A DNA stretch of 64,000 bases from Zantedeschia hybrid cultivar. Lineage: Eukaryota; Streptophyta; Magnoliopsida; Alismatales; Araceae. The position numbers were made by a program, and so were the translations under genes. The stretch covers positions 17,927,879 through 17,991,878 of the forward strand of contig JARZZO010000003.1 of the NCBI GenBank assembly GCA_030544215.1, read 5' to 3'. The notes beneath the pieces are model-generated. The model did not search any database and had not been told where the DNA came from. It saw nothing but the letters and a program-made list of their open reading frames with translations. Shown here one piece after another: positions 25,042 through 39,493 of the stretch. Every line of letters starts with the position of its first letter. Positions within the stretch are counted from its first letter, which is position 1.

Positions 25042-28000
25042 ATGGAGATAAGAATGATACCGATCGTTGCCTTGTGCCTTTTGTCGATCTCACAGTGTGC
25101 TTCTGGCATAAGATTCGTGATAGACAGGGAAGAATGCTTCTCTCATCAGGTCCCATATGAAGGAGACACAGTTCATGTGTCCTTTGTCGTGATAAAGGCT
25201 GACACATCTTGGCATTACGGCGACGAGGGTGTGGATCTTGTGGTACGTTATTATTTGGTCTCTAAGTTGACCATGATCCATATGTTTGTGGGTGCCTTTT
25301 TTTTTTTGGCAACTGCTTTGCAAATAAATTTGCTGGTTTTCATCTGAAGTGATGCAAAGGACAAACGATATTTAAGAAGGAAATACAAACGACTCTGTTC
25401 TTGACATGCCTGAGAGTATGTCTCGTCAAACATGCGGAGTTCTTTTAATTTTAATCTTTATTTATCTAATAGTATTCCTAGTTTGGCCTATGTTCATAGT
25501 ATTACCATACTCCTTTTGTGGTTGGACTGGGTTATTTGGAAGGACGGGAGTGCAGTTTTAAAGGTTATCACTTATTATCAAGGAACTGAAAATTGGCAAG
25601 GACCAGCAAGGAGCGGCTGATCCTTACTGGATTTCGGCTGGCCGTGTCAACCCTGTGCCACCTTGCTGATCCTGCAGGCTCAGATCGAGCCGATCGACTG
25701 TGAAACAGCTAGCTTCACTAGTTGTTGTGTGGCCAAACTAGTTGTTGGGCATTGCCGCCTTGGGGATCTATATGAAGCCCTCAAAGTCCCTCCTAAGCCA
25801 CTACACGTGCCTCTAAGCCTAGTGTTTGGTCCACAATGTACATTCCTGCTTCCATGTGTTTTTCTTTTTTCTACATTTTTGAAAGAATTCTTTGAATTTT
25901 TTGAGTGCTAAAAGTAAGGCCACTTCTGACGAAGGTCGGTCAGACTAGGATTGGTGAGGGTCAGACTGGAATCAGCTGATCTGATCGGTCTTTGGATGAC
26001 CAATTCAGGTACCTATCCCTGGTTTTATAACCTTGCTTTCTAGGCTTCATAGCTGCCTTCGGATGAAGGTTCGTGCTGCAGATGTAGAGAAGAGATCTAG
26101 TTCTATTCCTTGCCTACTATGCAACATAGTGTCTGGTTCATGTTGAGCGCTCCTAAAAAGAAATTTCAGTCAAAAGAGTATGGTAGACTGATGAATATAA
26201 GTTAGTCAATCAGTCTATTTACATTTTTTTTAAAAAAAATGCAGAGGTAGTTCTATATCTTTCGGTGGCTTCTAATGAGTTGTCGAGTGGCCAATAATGA
26301 TTATATGTTCTGAATTCAACTATGTTATCAAAGGTGAGCGAGGCGCTCGCCTAGGCGACAAGGGGAGGCGAGGCGAGGCAAGGCGGTGGTAAGCCACCTC
26401 GCTTTCGCCTTCGTCGCCTAGGTGAGCGATAAAAATGCCCCATTCGCAGAGGCGGTTGCCTTAGCACGTCTTGAGCGCCTTTGTCGGCTTGGCCCGCCTC
26501 AAATGCAGCCAGCCCGGTCCAGTCGGCTCATTTAACCGAGCCTAGAGCCCCTAATGCCCATCTTATATAAGCCCCTACCCATTAACCCTTCCACAGTTCC
26601 ACCCGTCCCAATTGAAAGCCTAGTTCGAACCCTCCGCCCCCTCTACGGTCCCCCTTGACCTTGCGCGCCCGTCCATCCCTTCCACAGTCCCTCCCCAACG
26701 TCGAAGGCGCTGCACTCCGGCGACGGTGATGGCGGCGCATCCAGCGACTGTGACAGGAGCCTCCGGTGATGGCAAAGCTTCCGGCAAGGGCTCCATTAGG
26801 TAACCTCCTACCTTTCTCTCTCTTTCTTCCCACGATCACTCTCTCTGCCTCTCTTTGCCCACCCTCTCTCTCTCTCTCTCACTCGATTGCACTCTCTCTC
26901 CCCATGTCTCTTTCTTTGTCTCTCACTCTCTCTGTGTCTCTCTCAGAGGGCCGAAGCCCTCAATCCTCTCTGTCTCTCACTCTCTTTGTCTCTTTCACTC
27001 TCTCATCACTCTCTCACTGCCTATGTCTCTCTCTCACTCTCTCTGTCTCTCTTTCAGAGGGCTGAATCCTCCAACTCTCTCTATCTCTGTCTTTTTCACC
27101 TCTCTTTATTTCTCTCACTATCTCTGTCTCTCTCTTACTCTCCCTGTATATCAAAGGGCCAAAGCCCTCCACATTTGAATGTTGTAATAGACTTATTTAG
27201 CTTACATTTGTAGCATAGTTGTCAAGATGCTAAGGCGACCCAAGGCCTTCCCGAGGAGCCTAAGCGCTTAGACGTTAAGGCGGCCGCTTAAGCGGCGACT
27301 TAGGTGCCTCCTTAAAATATATATGAAATATATTAATATCAATTGTGGATTCATCAATACAAATAAAAAATAAAAATAAAATCAATTTAATATGGAAATT
27401 GAAAGCAGTTAATCTACTACAAGATAATTGACTTGAACATATATGAAACAAGTCAATTACAATAAATATTAAAATTAAAAGAAATTATTCTAGCTCAAAA
27501 GAATTCACTTGAATTGAATATATAAAAACAATTCAATCATGATGAAATTTAAAGAAATTAATCTACAGACTTAAGAATTAATTTAAGCACATAAAATAAA
27601 TCAATCATATATAATCAAATTTTTAAGGTGTGAGGTACTAACCTGAGAATTTTTAGCTTCTTTAGTAAAATACAACCATGCTTAATTGGTTATAATACAC
27701 ATAAAACAAATATTAAGATTCTAAGAAGCATCATCTACAGACTCTCTATGTGTGAGAGAGAGTGTGTGGAGAGAGAGAGAGAGAATGTCCATGTCTAACT
27801 GTCTATGTGTACATAGTCGCACGTGTGCTCACACACCCACACACATATATATATAGAGAGAGGAGTGTGTGAGATAGAGGGCTTCGGCCCCTATGTGTGT
27901 CCTGTGCACTGTGTACGCAGTCGCACAGAGAGAGGAAGAGGGAGGGAGAGAGAGATTGAAACCAAGGGCTTCGACCCCCGTGTGTGTCATGTGCACTGTG

Positions 28001-31000
28001 TACGTAGTCACAGAGAGAGACAGAGAGAGAGAGAGAGAAGAGTGGTCTTACATAGAGGGTTTTGGCCCTATTTGTGTGTGCAATGTGTATGTAGAGAGAG
28101 AGAGACTGGAGTGTGTGTGAGAGTGAGATAAGATGGGGCTTTGACCCTTATCTTTGTAAGAGAGAAGGTAGAGCTCAAGGACTCGGGTCTAAGAGAGAGA
28201 GAGAGAGCACTAAGAGCCTAAGAGAGAGGGAGGGAGGGGGCTTGGCCGGTCGAACCCTAGAGAGACAGAGAGAGAACGGGGGAGGGGCCTAAGAGAGAGA
28301 GAGAGAGAGAGAGAGAGGAGAAAGGGAGGGGCGTCGGCCTTGTTGGGGGGGGGGGAGAGAGAGAGAGATACCAAACTCACCGGACGGCACCGACGACGAT
28401 GAAGACAGTGTTGGCAACGATCGGTGTCAGCAGTGGCAGCGGCAGCCAGGAATCACGACAATTGTTGAGGGGGATGAAACCCTAGTAGACCATGGCCGGG
28501 AGGGAGGGAATGGGGCACAACAGGGGTCGGGCGAAACAGGCTGGGGGGAGGGGGAACTTATCGTATAGGGTCTTTAATGGGCCAGGCCGAAGCGGGTTCA
28601 AGCGCCCTGGGCGGGCCGCTTGGGCTGCTTAAGCAGGTGCCTGGTCCGCCTTTCATGGGGCCATGATAGGCGGCCCAGTGCCTCGCCCCTCTACCTGCTT
28701 ATGTTGTACGTTTGTACGTTTATGTTGTGTTTGTTTAGCACTTCGTTAATAAATTTTCATTATGGTGGGTTTAATTAGTAGAAATTCTATGAATTTGTTG
28801 ATTACATCTTTGATTGCTTAATTTTATATCAATTAGGTTGATTTGAAATTATTTGGTTATATTTGAGTGAATGAATGTCAATTTGTATGATTTTAGTTGT
28901 GTTTTTGGCATTTTATATAAATATGTGAATTATTTATATATACTTTTAAAAAATATCAGTTGAGGCGACCCCCCTGGTCGCCTTGATCGCCTCATGCCTC
29001 TAACTACATAGGAATTCAATGTGAGAAATGGGGACCTTTTAGTCCTTTCTGTTGTAAAATGGAAAGATGTTGCACGGTGAACCATCAAGCCATGCAACCC
29101 AACAGGATTGTAATCTAATCAGCAAAGGGTCATGTAGGTCAAAAAACATGCGAAAATTCCCCATACATGCACTTTTGGAATTCTCAATTAAGGAAATAGA
29201 GCTAACAAAAAGAGCCAACCATGAGGCTAGCACAGGGATTCCAGTTCACACCTGAAAGTGTTGCGTTCAAAACCATTCAGGGATACCAAACTCCACATGC
29301 CACCAGAGGTTCACATGGTTTGCCATGGACTTCATCTTGCTCTGCCCTAGTGGATATTTAGGGGGATCGAAAAGCTTGCGGTCATGCAGCCGAGCCCCAT
29401 TGGTATAACCCTCTTGGGATGGAGAAGCCTGAGTGTCTCCAAGCAACGTGCAGGGGAAGTTTCCCCTCTCATTTAAACACTCTAAAAAAGGAGTTAAACT
29501 TGAGACTGAGGAGCTAAGAATTAATATCATCTCATGGTTCATTCGATTCCAACTTCCTCAAAAGTCGAAACCCAGTACATGCTATCCAAAAAAAATCATC
29601 ATCTGGTGTCAAGGAATTAACATTGTTGGATTGACTTCAAAAGGACATAAAATTTGCTTGGGTTTAAGACTCGTTCAAGGGTTTCCATGGGATTTGTGGT
29701 TACGGAGACATCATGATTCAGTGTGTATTTCTACTGAGAAGTTTGGATGGGAGCCTTTGATACAAAGGATTCAATGAAAATTATCAGTGTGCAAAGCAGT
29801 GAATCTGTCATTGGGTGGAATAATTACATTGCTGAAGTCAGTTCTGTCCAAGGATTGCAGAATCAGAGCAGCTCTTTGGATTGACTGGGCTTGATATGAT
29901 CCAGATCAGAATCAAAATCGGCTGAAGGTCAGCCAATTTTGAACTAATTCTAGTCAATTCAGGTTGATCCCTATTTTTCCCTCCTTTTTAAAATGGGAGG
30001 AGGGATCAGATTTTTCCCTTTGAAACTGGAACAGCAATGGTTGTTCCCAATCCAAATCAGCTGAATCAGATCAGAATCAGCTGATCTTGTAAACATGGTT
30101 CTGTCCACTATGCATTTACACTTTTTATCAATTTTTCAAAAATTACCTGAAACTGTTAGATGGAAGATAGATAAGATTCAAATAAGATTTATATGGTTGC
30201 TCATGAGAAAGCAACAAAAGAATTCCCTTGGTCAAATGGGAAAAAGTTTGTAGGCCATGCAAGAATGGGGGTCCGCATGTGAAGAATCTAGATCTGAAGA
30301 ACAAAGCTCTGTTACGAGGATGGTTCTGGAATTTGCTGTCAAAGGATTTACATTTGTGAAAAAAAAAGGTTATCCAGCATAAACATTACAAGGGTGTCAA
30401 TGAATTTTATTTACAGATGGACTATCAAAGTTTAACTAGTTCTATTTAGAGAGGAATTTTATCAGCCAGTCACTGGGTTGAAGAAGGTGTTGATAGTCAA
30501 ATCGCCAATAGGGAGAACTCTCTGTTCTTGTATGGCAAGTGGATGGCTAATTTACAGATAAGGACTAATTCCCTGGGGTTTTGTATATTGATAGATTGTT
30601 ATATTGAGCAATGTAATGTTGTGCGGTGAAACATTCAACTTTGGAGAGCTCAAGGAGGGGGGAAAGCATGAGCAGTTTCATTTCTAACTTCTCTCAAGAG
30701 CTTCAGATCTATATCAATCAAACATGTCGTACTGCATGGGCAAAAACTAATGGTATGTTTACTCAGAAATCACTTTATCAACTTATGGAAGTGCAGCTAC
30801 CATTCTATTATAAGTTCAGATATGTTTGGAAGGTGAAGAGTCCTTTAAAGTTAGAGCTCTTATGTGGCCGGTCTTTGAAGAAATGATTATCAAAAAAATG
30901 TATCGAAGGGAGTCGAACTCTGATGCTGACACAGTGTGTATATTTTGTGGCTGTATAATTAAGACATTGAACACCTTATGATCTACTGTACTACTAGCCA

Positions 31001-34000
31001 AGAGGATAGGAGGATGTAGGGAACCCCACAGGCTTTCAATTTTCATCTCATTCTATTGACTAGATGGGAGAATGTTTCTAGAAATGGTTTATCAGCAAGG
31101 GAGATGCAACAAAAGAAAGCTTTTAGGGATGATTCGCATGCTATAAGCTGGAGTGTATGGAAGGGACACGATGACACCATATTCCGGAGAAGTAAACCAT
31201 ACATCAAACATGCTTGTTTCCAAGCTATGTCTTGACTCTATAATTGGAGTGCATGTGTCCATTTTTTCTGTTTTTGATTGGGGGAAGGAGGCCAATAATA
31301 ATTACTTCCAATTGGTGTAGTTTTTTTCTTTGTCTCATGGGAAAGATGAACCTCTCCTCTTCCCTTTAGTTCTGCTACGTCTATTTATTTGCAATAAAAT
31401 TGGTGGTACAGTCCACACCTTATTTTGAAAAACAAGTGTATATTTCTACCAAAATTTGTTGAGTCCCTTTTTGCCCTTTTGTGGTTGAATGTAGGTTCAA
31501 AGGACAAAAAAACATCAAACATCATTATCCATATATTTGTTGAGTGTATTGTTGATTCAATCTATGTTTTGCTAACTATTTTTTAGGAAGTTGTGTGGGG
31601 CATGATTTGGTGGTTAATTCTTTAATGGTATGAAGTAAAAAGAGGGAAAAAAAAGGTTTTATAGACAAGAATGACAGTTTGGGCATTAATGTTCAAGCAT
31701 CATCCTTCATTTTTTGCCCTTAAGATAAAATATTAAGAAGTGTGCGAGGATCTAATTTGCAAGTTCGGTTATAGGAATAGGTTAATTAATGTCTTTTTTT
31801 TCAAAAGTAGTTGTGGATTTCAAGAGGTTCCTCCCTTCGACTAAGAAACTAATTACTAGAAGGGATGCAAATCTGACCCCTTTCCCACTTTAAGTGCCAG
31901 CATACTACAAAACGAAATAATAAACATAATACAAAGAACCTATTCTGAGATGAAACTGAAAAATAGACTCTAGACACCATGACATCTTAGACGCATAGCT
32001 CTCTATAAGTAACAACACCGCTATTTCCCGCTAGTATCCTTCTGACTTCTGGTACCATGCAACAACCGGCCTACTGTTATTGGAGTCAAGATTATTTAGG
32101 TAAATTATGTAATTCCCCATTCCCCTTTGATCTATTATATTGTTACAAGGTGCTTCCAATCTGTTACTCATCAATTTACTAAACTGTCCCATTGTTTTGT
32201 ATTTAATTATGAGGATGGTGGCTTTATGAGTACCTCATTGCTTCAGCAGAACTGACAGAAAGAGGAAGTGGAAAACGAAATAATCAAGATAGTTTATCCT
32301 TTCCCTTGTTACCTGGAACTGGTCAGAATCAGCAGCAAAGTCAATCGAAATTGTTCCAGATCAGCAGATCTGTGCCGATTCCAACCAAATTTTAGAACCT
32401 TGACCCCAAGGCATGCGCAAAATGAGGCTGAACACATTCATGAATCACTGGTGTGCCTTTGTCTTGGCTTGCTCTCACCCATCATCTTGAACTTCTTGCC
32501 AGTCGCCTGTTCTACTGTCTGGGAGAACTGTCTCTCTCTTGACCTCCTTTAACACACCAAATGAACATACCAGTGCTCAAACAATCTCCACTTTCCACAG
32601 GTGTACAACACTATGACAGCTCTGCACCAAACCATTTTGCACCCAGCTGCAACCTGGGTGCCAATGTTGATCAAGCATGGTGACCATTTCACATTCGTCG
32701 ACTACATCAAACTTGCTTTGATCTCTGTAGATGGGTAGGACATAGAACTCTGTGCCAATCCACCTTGGTTATATTCCATCCTTTGGATTCTGTCCAGCTT
32801 CATTGCAGGATGGTTTCAGCTCAGTTGTGCCGATCGGTGTAATGACCACTGAACTGATTAACACATCCTTCTAAAAGCTCCAAGTTGTTTGAAGATTAGG
32901 GAACCATGGTGGATCAATTACCGGCCCCTTTTTTCTCTTCACCAGATGCTTTGGAACTACTACTTGTTGGTCTAACCTGGACAAAGAGGCATTCCTCACC
33001 GAACAAGAAAAACTTCTATGCATGTTCCCTTGCATTGCCATCACACCATAGCATTCCTGCAGGACGCAATGATGTGACCACCTTCTGAGCATCAAAGCAC
33101 CTATATCCTCTGGTCAAATCCTTGAAACTTCTCTGAAACTCTTGTATTTTGATGCTATGTTATCCCAAATTTTCCATTTTTTCCGTTGTCTCTGCATTGA
33201 GATTGCTCTTCACATTTTCACTGTCGCTCTTGTTTGTTCTCATTCAAGAATCAATTTTATAGAAATCATTAGACTATGAATTCAGTTTCACCGGCTATCC
33301 TAGCTTTCTTAACAGCTTTCTTCTATTTGCTTATAGGAATTGTTATGGGAACATATCATAAGCAGAACAGTCTCAGAAAGTGACCGAGAAGAGTATGGAA
33401 GTTGGTTGGGGGAGTTATGTCCATCATGGTGGACCCACACACATTTGTTTTGACTTGTACTGATTTGAATCCAAGCTTGGGAGGACCAAGGAATTTTGGA
33501 TCGGATTGGGTCCCTGAATCAGGACCCGCCGATCCCGATCCGAATCGGGATCGGATCGGCCGGAATCGGCCTGGATCGGCCAAAATCGGCCGGGAGCGGC
33601 CGGAATCGGGACCTGCCGATCCCTATCCGAGTTGGCCAATCCGGATCGGGATCGGCCGATTCTGCATTCCATGGGGAGGACTGCGTTAGTATTAAACATC
33701 AGAATGATCAGAAATAGAATACGTTAGATTCTTCTTGATAACTGTAATCTCATCAGCATCATGTCAAGATCATAAACTTTATCCCATCAATTTAAGGTCA
33801 ATTAGACAAATGATAGTTTTGAATCTCTTCTGCCTAATGTCAACCTTCTAGACAATGGTGCAAAGTATCTATTTAGTGGGTAAAGAACAATGATCTTGGG
33901 GTGGCCTGGTGACATAGTAGCCATAGCCACTAATCAAGATCAGACAGCTCTATCTGTTTAAAGAAGGGAAAAAAAAAACAAAGCTGTGCAAAGTGGGTGG

Positions 34001-37000
34001 GTTGCACAAACATGGATGCACCATCCAATGCACTGACAGTGCCAAGCAGATGCACATGTTCACACTCTGCTTAGCATCTGCCCAGGGTGTCATTTAGTTC
34101 TTTTTTCCCCTTTTTGCAGATCAAAGACATCCACTCTTGATCAGATAGCTCTGACTAACTATGTGGGCAGGCCACATCTAATCCCCTGGCTGCATAGTAG
34201 CATTACTCTGTGTGTGTATATATATATATAAACAGGATAGGCCTATGATAGGGTGAGCTGGTCCTATTTATTCGATGTCGTCCTCATTATGGGTTTTGGT
34301 GAGAAATGGGTTTCCTGGATCAGAGCATGTGGCTCCTCTGCTTCATTTGCTATCCTTGTTAATGGAGAGCTGACCCCCTTTTCTTAAGTGGCAGAGGACT
34401 CAGGCAGGTCGACCATTTGTCCCCTTTGCTCCTTGTCATTGTTTCTTAAGTGTTGAGCTGCATGTGGGAGAGAGTAGAACCAGCTGGTTTGATTACAGGT
34501 TTTCATTCTGGGGCTCAGAGTAGGTTGATTTCTTATCTCCAATATGTTGATGACACAATCTTATTCTGTTCGAGGGGAGAAGAGCAGGTCTTCCTGATTA
34601 GGCTTATTTTGGAGTTGTTAGATGAAGTTACAAGCCTTAGACTTTAAAAAATGTGTTTTGTTTGGTATCAATGTGACGGAAGATTTCTTGAGAAGAGCAA
34701 CTATTATCTTGGGGTGTCATAGAATCTCTTTCCATATGCCTTATATGGGGTTGCCTTTGTCCTCGAGTTAGATTAAATGTAGTGACTGGCAGCCGATGAT
34801 ACAGAAATTTCATTCTCGGTTGGCTAGTTGGAAGGGGCGTCTCTTGTCCTGTGGAGGAAGGCTGATGCTATGTCAAGCAGTTCTTGATAGTCTGCCGATC
34901 TACTACCTATCTTTGTTCAGGATTCTGAGGATTGTGGCCAAACAACTTGAAAGTATTCGGGGGAGATTTTTCTAGGGAGGAGACTCGGACAACCCTAGAA
35001 AGGGATTTCATGATATTAGTTGGGGCAGGGTGTGTAGGAGTAAGCAGAATGGTGGGTTGGGCATTAAGAGCATTAGAGATTTCAACTTGGCTCTCCTGTC
35101 TAAATGGCTGTGGAAAATCGGGATGGGTCATACTAATTTGTGGACTGAAGTTATCAAAGGAAAGTACTATTCATGGAACATAATATGGGATTTCCAGAGA
35201 CAGATGGATGGACATGTTTCTCATGTGTGGAAAGGTATTTTGGAGACGACAGATATCATCGTGGTTGCTACTCAAGTGCATGTAGGTGATGGCAAGTCAT
35301 GCTCGTTTCGGCTTGACAGATGTGCTGGTTTTGTGCTCTCTATCTGGCGTTTCCTAGAATGTTTGTGATTGCTTCTGATCCTGAGGCTTTTGTGGAACAA
35401 ATGATGGATATAGGGGTATGGACCCCTCGATTTAGAAGAAATTTGTTAGAAGAAGAGTTTGTGGAGCTGGTAGCCCTTATAGGGCTGCTCCAGGGGTACT
35501 CGTTGGATGCTTCTCAACTGGACACATTGAATTGGTTATGGAATCATCGAGGTGTTTTCTTGGTCAGATCAGTTTACACTATGATTGTGGATGGGGGATG
35601 TAGGATTCCTCTTCTCTTACATATCTGGAAGACCAAGTCCCCTCTAAATGTAAAGTTTTTGGCCTAGAGGATCTCCAACAGGAAGCTTCCTACATCTAAC
35701 AGATTGGTGTGATGTCCCTCGTACTTGCTCTATGTAGTCAGAGACGAGAGGCGAGCGAGGCAACCAGGGGTTCACCTCAGCCTTAAATGCCTAGGCGATC
35801 GCCTAGGCGTTTGAGGCGATGTATTTTCTCTCGGTCATTACCATGAATGAAGAAAATGATAGTATGAAGAAAATAAAGAAAACATCCAAGATAATCATAT
35901 GTAAGACCTTGAGAAAAAATTGATCATGTCTAACATGTAATGAACAATTTATATGAAGTACTCATGCAAGTAGTGCATGGTCTTAAAAATCATAAAAAAT
36001 AAGATAAAATGTAGCAACGTCTAAGAAAATAGGAAGAAAAAAAATGTGACAACATGTAAGAGAAAAAGGCTATTGGACATTGTTAAAAGAGGCACTAGTT
36101 ATTGGAATAATTAAGAATAAGTAAAAAAGAAGCAAGTATTTGGCATAGACCTCCTAGGCAAGTGTCTAAGTGAGTGAGGCAAACATGAGGCGAGGCGAGG
36201 CGTTCCTAGCTCGCCCCAACCTAGTTCATCGGCTAGGCGAGCGAGGCGATCGCCTTTGATAACATAGCACTTGCTGCCTTTGTGGGGAGGAGAATGAAGG
36301 GATTGATCACCTCTGAGCAATGCTGATTCTCGTCTAAGATTTGGTCCTCCTTGTTTTAGAAGTTTCATGTGGTTAAGGACATTCAGTGTTATGTGGTTGA
36401 CTTGGTGAGCGAGTGAGCCTGCCACTTGTCCCGGAAAGGGGATAGGCTCATATGGTTGATGGTTCTTCATGCTACTCTACGTCCCTGTTTGATTGCGGGT
36501 TAGCCCACGAATAACCTGGGTTATCACAGTTTGAGCCCGTTTTGTGGTTTGATTGCGGGATTAACTTACCCGGACTAAAAATGGGCTAAACGGGTGCTTA
36601 CCCAACATTAGCCCGGGCTAACGTATCCTACCCTAGGGGTGGGATAGAAAGGGTTAGCCCGCGGAGTTAATGCTCCATTTAAATATTATTAATTATTAAT
36701 GAATGTTAAGTAATAAATGTTAATTATTAGTAATAATATTAACAAATATTATTTTGATTACTAAATATTAATAAATGTCAATTCATATTATTAATATTAA
36801 TATATTAATAAAGATTAGTGTGATTATTAAATGTTAGTCAACATTATTTTCATTATCATCATCAAAGCCTTATCCCATTTATTTGGGGTCAGCTATATGA
36901 ATCATGTCTTGATATCTTAATCTATCAAATGCCATTAGTTAACATTATTTTGATTAACTAATATTAGTTAACGTTAATCATAGTTAATTATTTTGATTAA

Positions 37001-39408
37001 TATTATTATGCTGCATTTACTGATCAAAAATTTGATTAAAATTATAAAATATTAATAAATATTTAAATAAATTAATTATTAATATATGAAACACACTTAA
37101 TAATTATGTGGAGAGATAATGATGAAATTTATTATATATATTTTTTAGTAATGAAATTTATTCATATAAATTATTTAAATCATAATTTTGTTATTAAATA
37201 AGATACATTTAAGAGTATTTAAGTGATATAAAATTCATCTAAATAATCATAATTTGAATATGATTGGTTCAAAATACACATACGATAAATTAAAATATGT
37301 ATTAACTTAAAAAATATTTAAATGGAGATTCTATGTACCTATCCTAGACTAACCTCCACTTTGAAATAAGAGCTATCTATCCCCGGAATAGCCAAAAGTG
37401 GAATAAATCAGGGCTAACTTAATCGGGCTCCGTAGCTAACCCGGGTTATCCCTATCCCTATCCCGCGATCAAATAGGGACTATAGGCTTTATGGACAGAG
37501 AGAAACAAAAGGATTTTTAGAAGGGAGGCTACTTCTCAGGGCAGCATTTTGTCATTTGTCTATAGCACGGTGAAGGAATGGATGTTAGTTAGGTGTAGAG
37601 ATCATGCGGTCAATTCTTCCTTTTTGCCCTTTTGGAAGATCACATGTGATTCACCACCTTGGTGTTTTGTAGAGTGAGGTTGAGTTTTTTGTTCTACACT
37701 TGTAAATTCTATTTTGTTATATAATATAGTAGTACCATCCACTTAAAAAAAAACAAATAAAACCTCAAGAGATGGGAACAAGTAGGCAAGGTTTGCCATC
37801 TCATATCGTGGCTTTGCCTTAGGAGGGTTTGAGAGAAGAGATCTCAGTAAAATCTGAGGAGATCAGGAAAAAATCTTGGGACATATATGTATGATAACAA
37901 TACTATATATGCACATGTATATCATATATACATATGTGTGATATACACATACATGCAAGAAATGTTATATCGGACCTCGACATCATCTCAAAGGGCCAAA
38001 GAGAAGAGATCTTAGAGAGAGAATGACAGCCAAGCATGATCATCTTATACTTTTCAACAAAAAAAAACTTTTAAATTTTATGTATGTAGCCATTCAATAT
38101 GATTAAATTAATATAGTATTAAATAGAAGAATGCAAAATATATGTTTACGCATATATAAGGATTGTTTTCTTGAATCTCAATTGCCATTTAAATGTGTTA
38201 GAAAACTTCTAATTAGTCATCACATTCCCTCCTTTATCGGCTTTCTCATCTTCTCCTCCCCCTCTTCTCCTCCGACTCCTTTCCATTGCCCTTCCTCTAT
38301 ATCGCTTTATTCTTGATCTCGATCAAGCTTCATTTTAGGACCCTTGGAGGATAATTGAATATTTAAAATCTTATGATATTTTTATTTTTTTTAACATGGG
38401 GATGGGGTAGAAAAGGTTGTGCAGTCTGAGCACACCGGCCACACTATATATATACACACACACACACACACATTGTACAGTGGAGACAGACTTTAGATGA
38501 AGATCTAAAGGTTTTAATTTTTTTTAGAAAAATCATGCGCGGAAGAACAGTTCCATGCGGAACTGTTCTGTGCGGCGCAAAACCTACGCGTAAAAACCGT
38601 GCGTGCGGAACTACTCCACACGAGACACGGAGCCTGCGTAGTGTTCCACACGTATAATGTGGCCGTCCAATCTTTTGATTTGGACGGTCTTTTTATTTTA
38701 TTTTTTAGTTTTTTTAGTTTTCCCTCTCTCTCCTCATATCCCACCGCTCTTGTGAATTTTGGCGCCGAAGGCACCACAATACTAATTTTTTTTTTTATAT
38801 TTGATCAAATCTAAGGGATAAAACAAGTGTATGGTGGAACGATACCGACTACCTTCACCGTACAGTAGCACTACTTTATGTATATGTATATATAACCGTC
38901 CATCGAGTACTTGCAAACAAGGTTCGTCGACTCGAAGAGACCGACTCAGATCTCCCATGATCCAGTACGAGTCGGGTCGACTCACGTAGACTAGACCGAG
39001 TCACATGGAAAAGATCTCTCAAATCGTACAAACTCGATCAAGCCGTACTGACTCCGATTCGCCTGATGTGGTACAAGTTGCCCGAGGTGGCACGAGTCGA
39101 TCCAGTACGGCAAACCATGCTTGCAAATTCATTTTTCAAAAAATTATAAAAAATATTCAAAAATAGAAAATTTGTTAGATTACCCTTAAGGTTGTTCCCG
39201 TCCTCTGAGGTTTTAGTATTCATCAGTAATTTACTCGCACCCGAGTGGACAGTTACAATCAATTTGAATATAATCCAACAGTAAAAATTAAGTTCCAAGG
39301 GATAATTGAATATTTAGAATTTTATACTAATTTTTTTTCAACACAAGGGTGGGACCCAAACGTACTGAGCGACCAGGTTGCACAGAAAGCCTTGGTTGCA
39401 CAGTAGCA

Positions 39409-39493
<85 letters not shown>

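Larger units (their letters stand above)
27762..31608 (+). repeat. Near-identical direct repeat, copy A
   Basis: Repeated at 60151-64000, 32.39 kb away. By eye I found only two substitutions (near 28157 and 29369) and two length changes in simple runs (a GA tract near 28300 and a G run near 28345). Copy A starts inside the hAT-like element, in a GA-rich tract, and continues through LINE sequence. Because copy B reaches the window edge, the true right end is unknown. Confidence 0.95.
34232..37752 (+). mobile_element. 5'-truncated L1-type LINE carrying two DNA-element insertions
   Basis: In order: RT motif AYDRVSWSYLFDVV (34240s), SGRGLRQVDHLSPLLL, the catalytic LQYVDDTILFCSRGEEQ (34540-34590), NGGLGIKSIRDFNLALLSKWLW (35045-35115), WKTKSPLNVKFLA, zf-RVT CCLCGEENEGIDHL and C-terminal LWTERNKRIF...VKEWMLVRCRDH, then a 3' tail with an A9 run at 37745-37753. 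Frameshifts and stops throughout. The zf-RVT motif is split by a hAT-like MITE at 35730 and the C-terminus by a 1,000-bp element at 36480. The element lies in sense in the p24 intron and lacks the endonuclease half. Confidence 0.85.

Noticed and set aside
26766..28131. Long Ser/Leu-rich and Arg/Glu-rich ORFs
   Set aside because: They are translations of CT and GA simple repeats within the hAT-like element, with no start context or domain.
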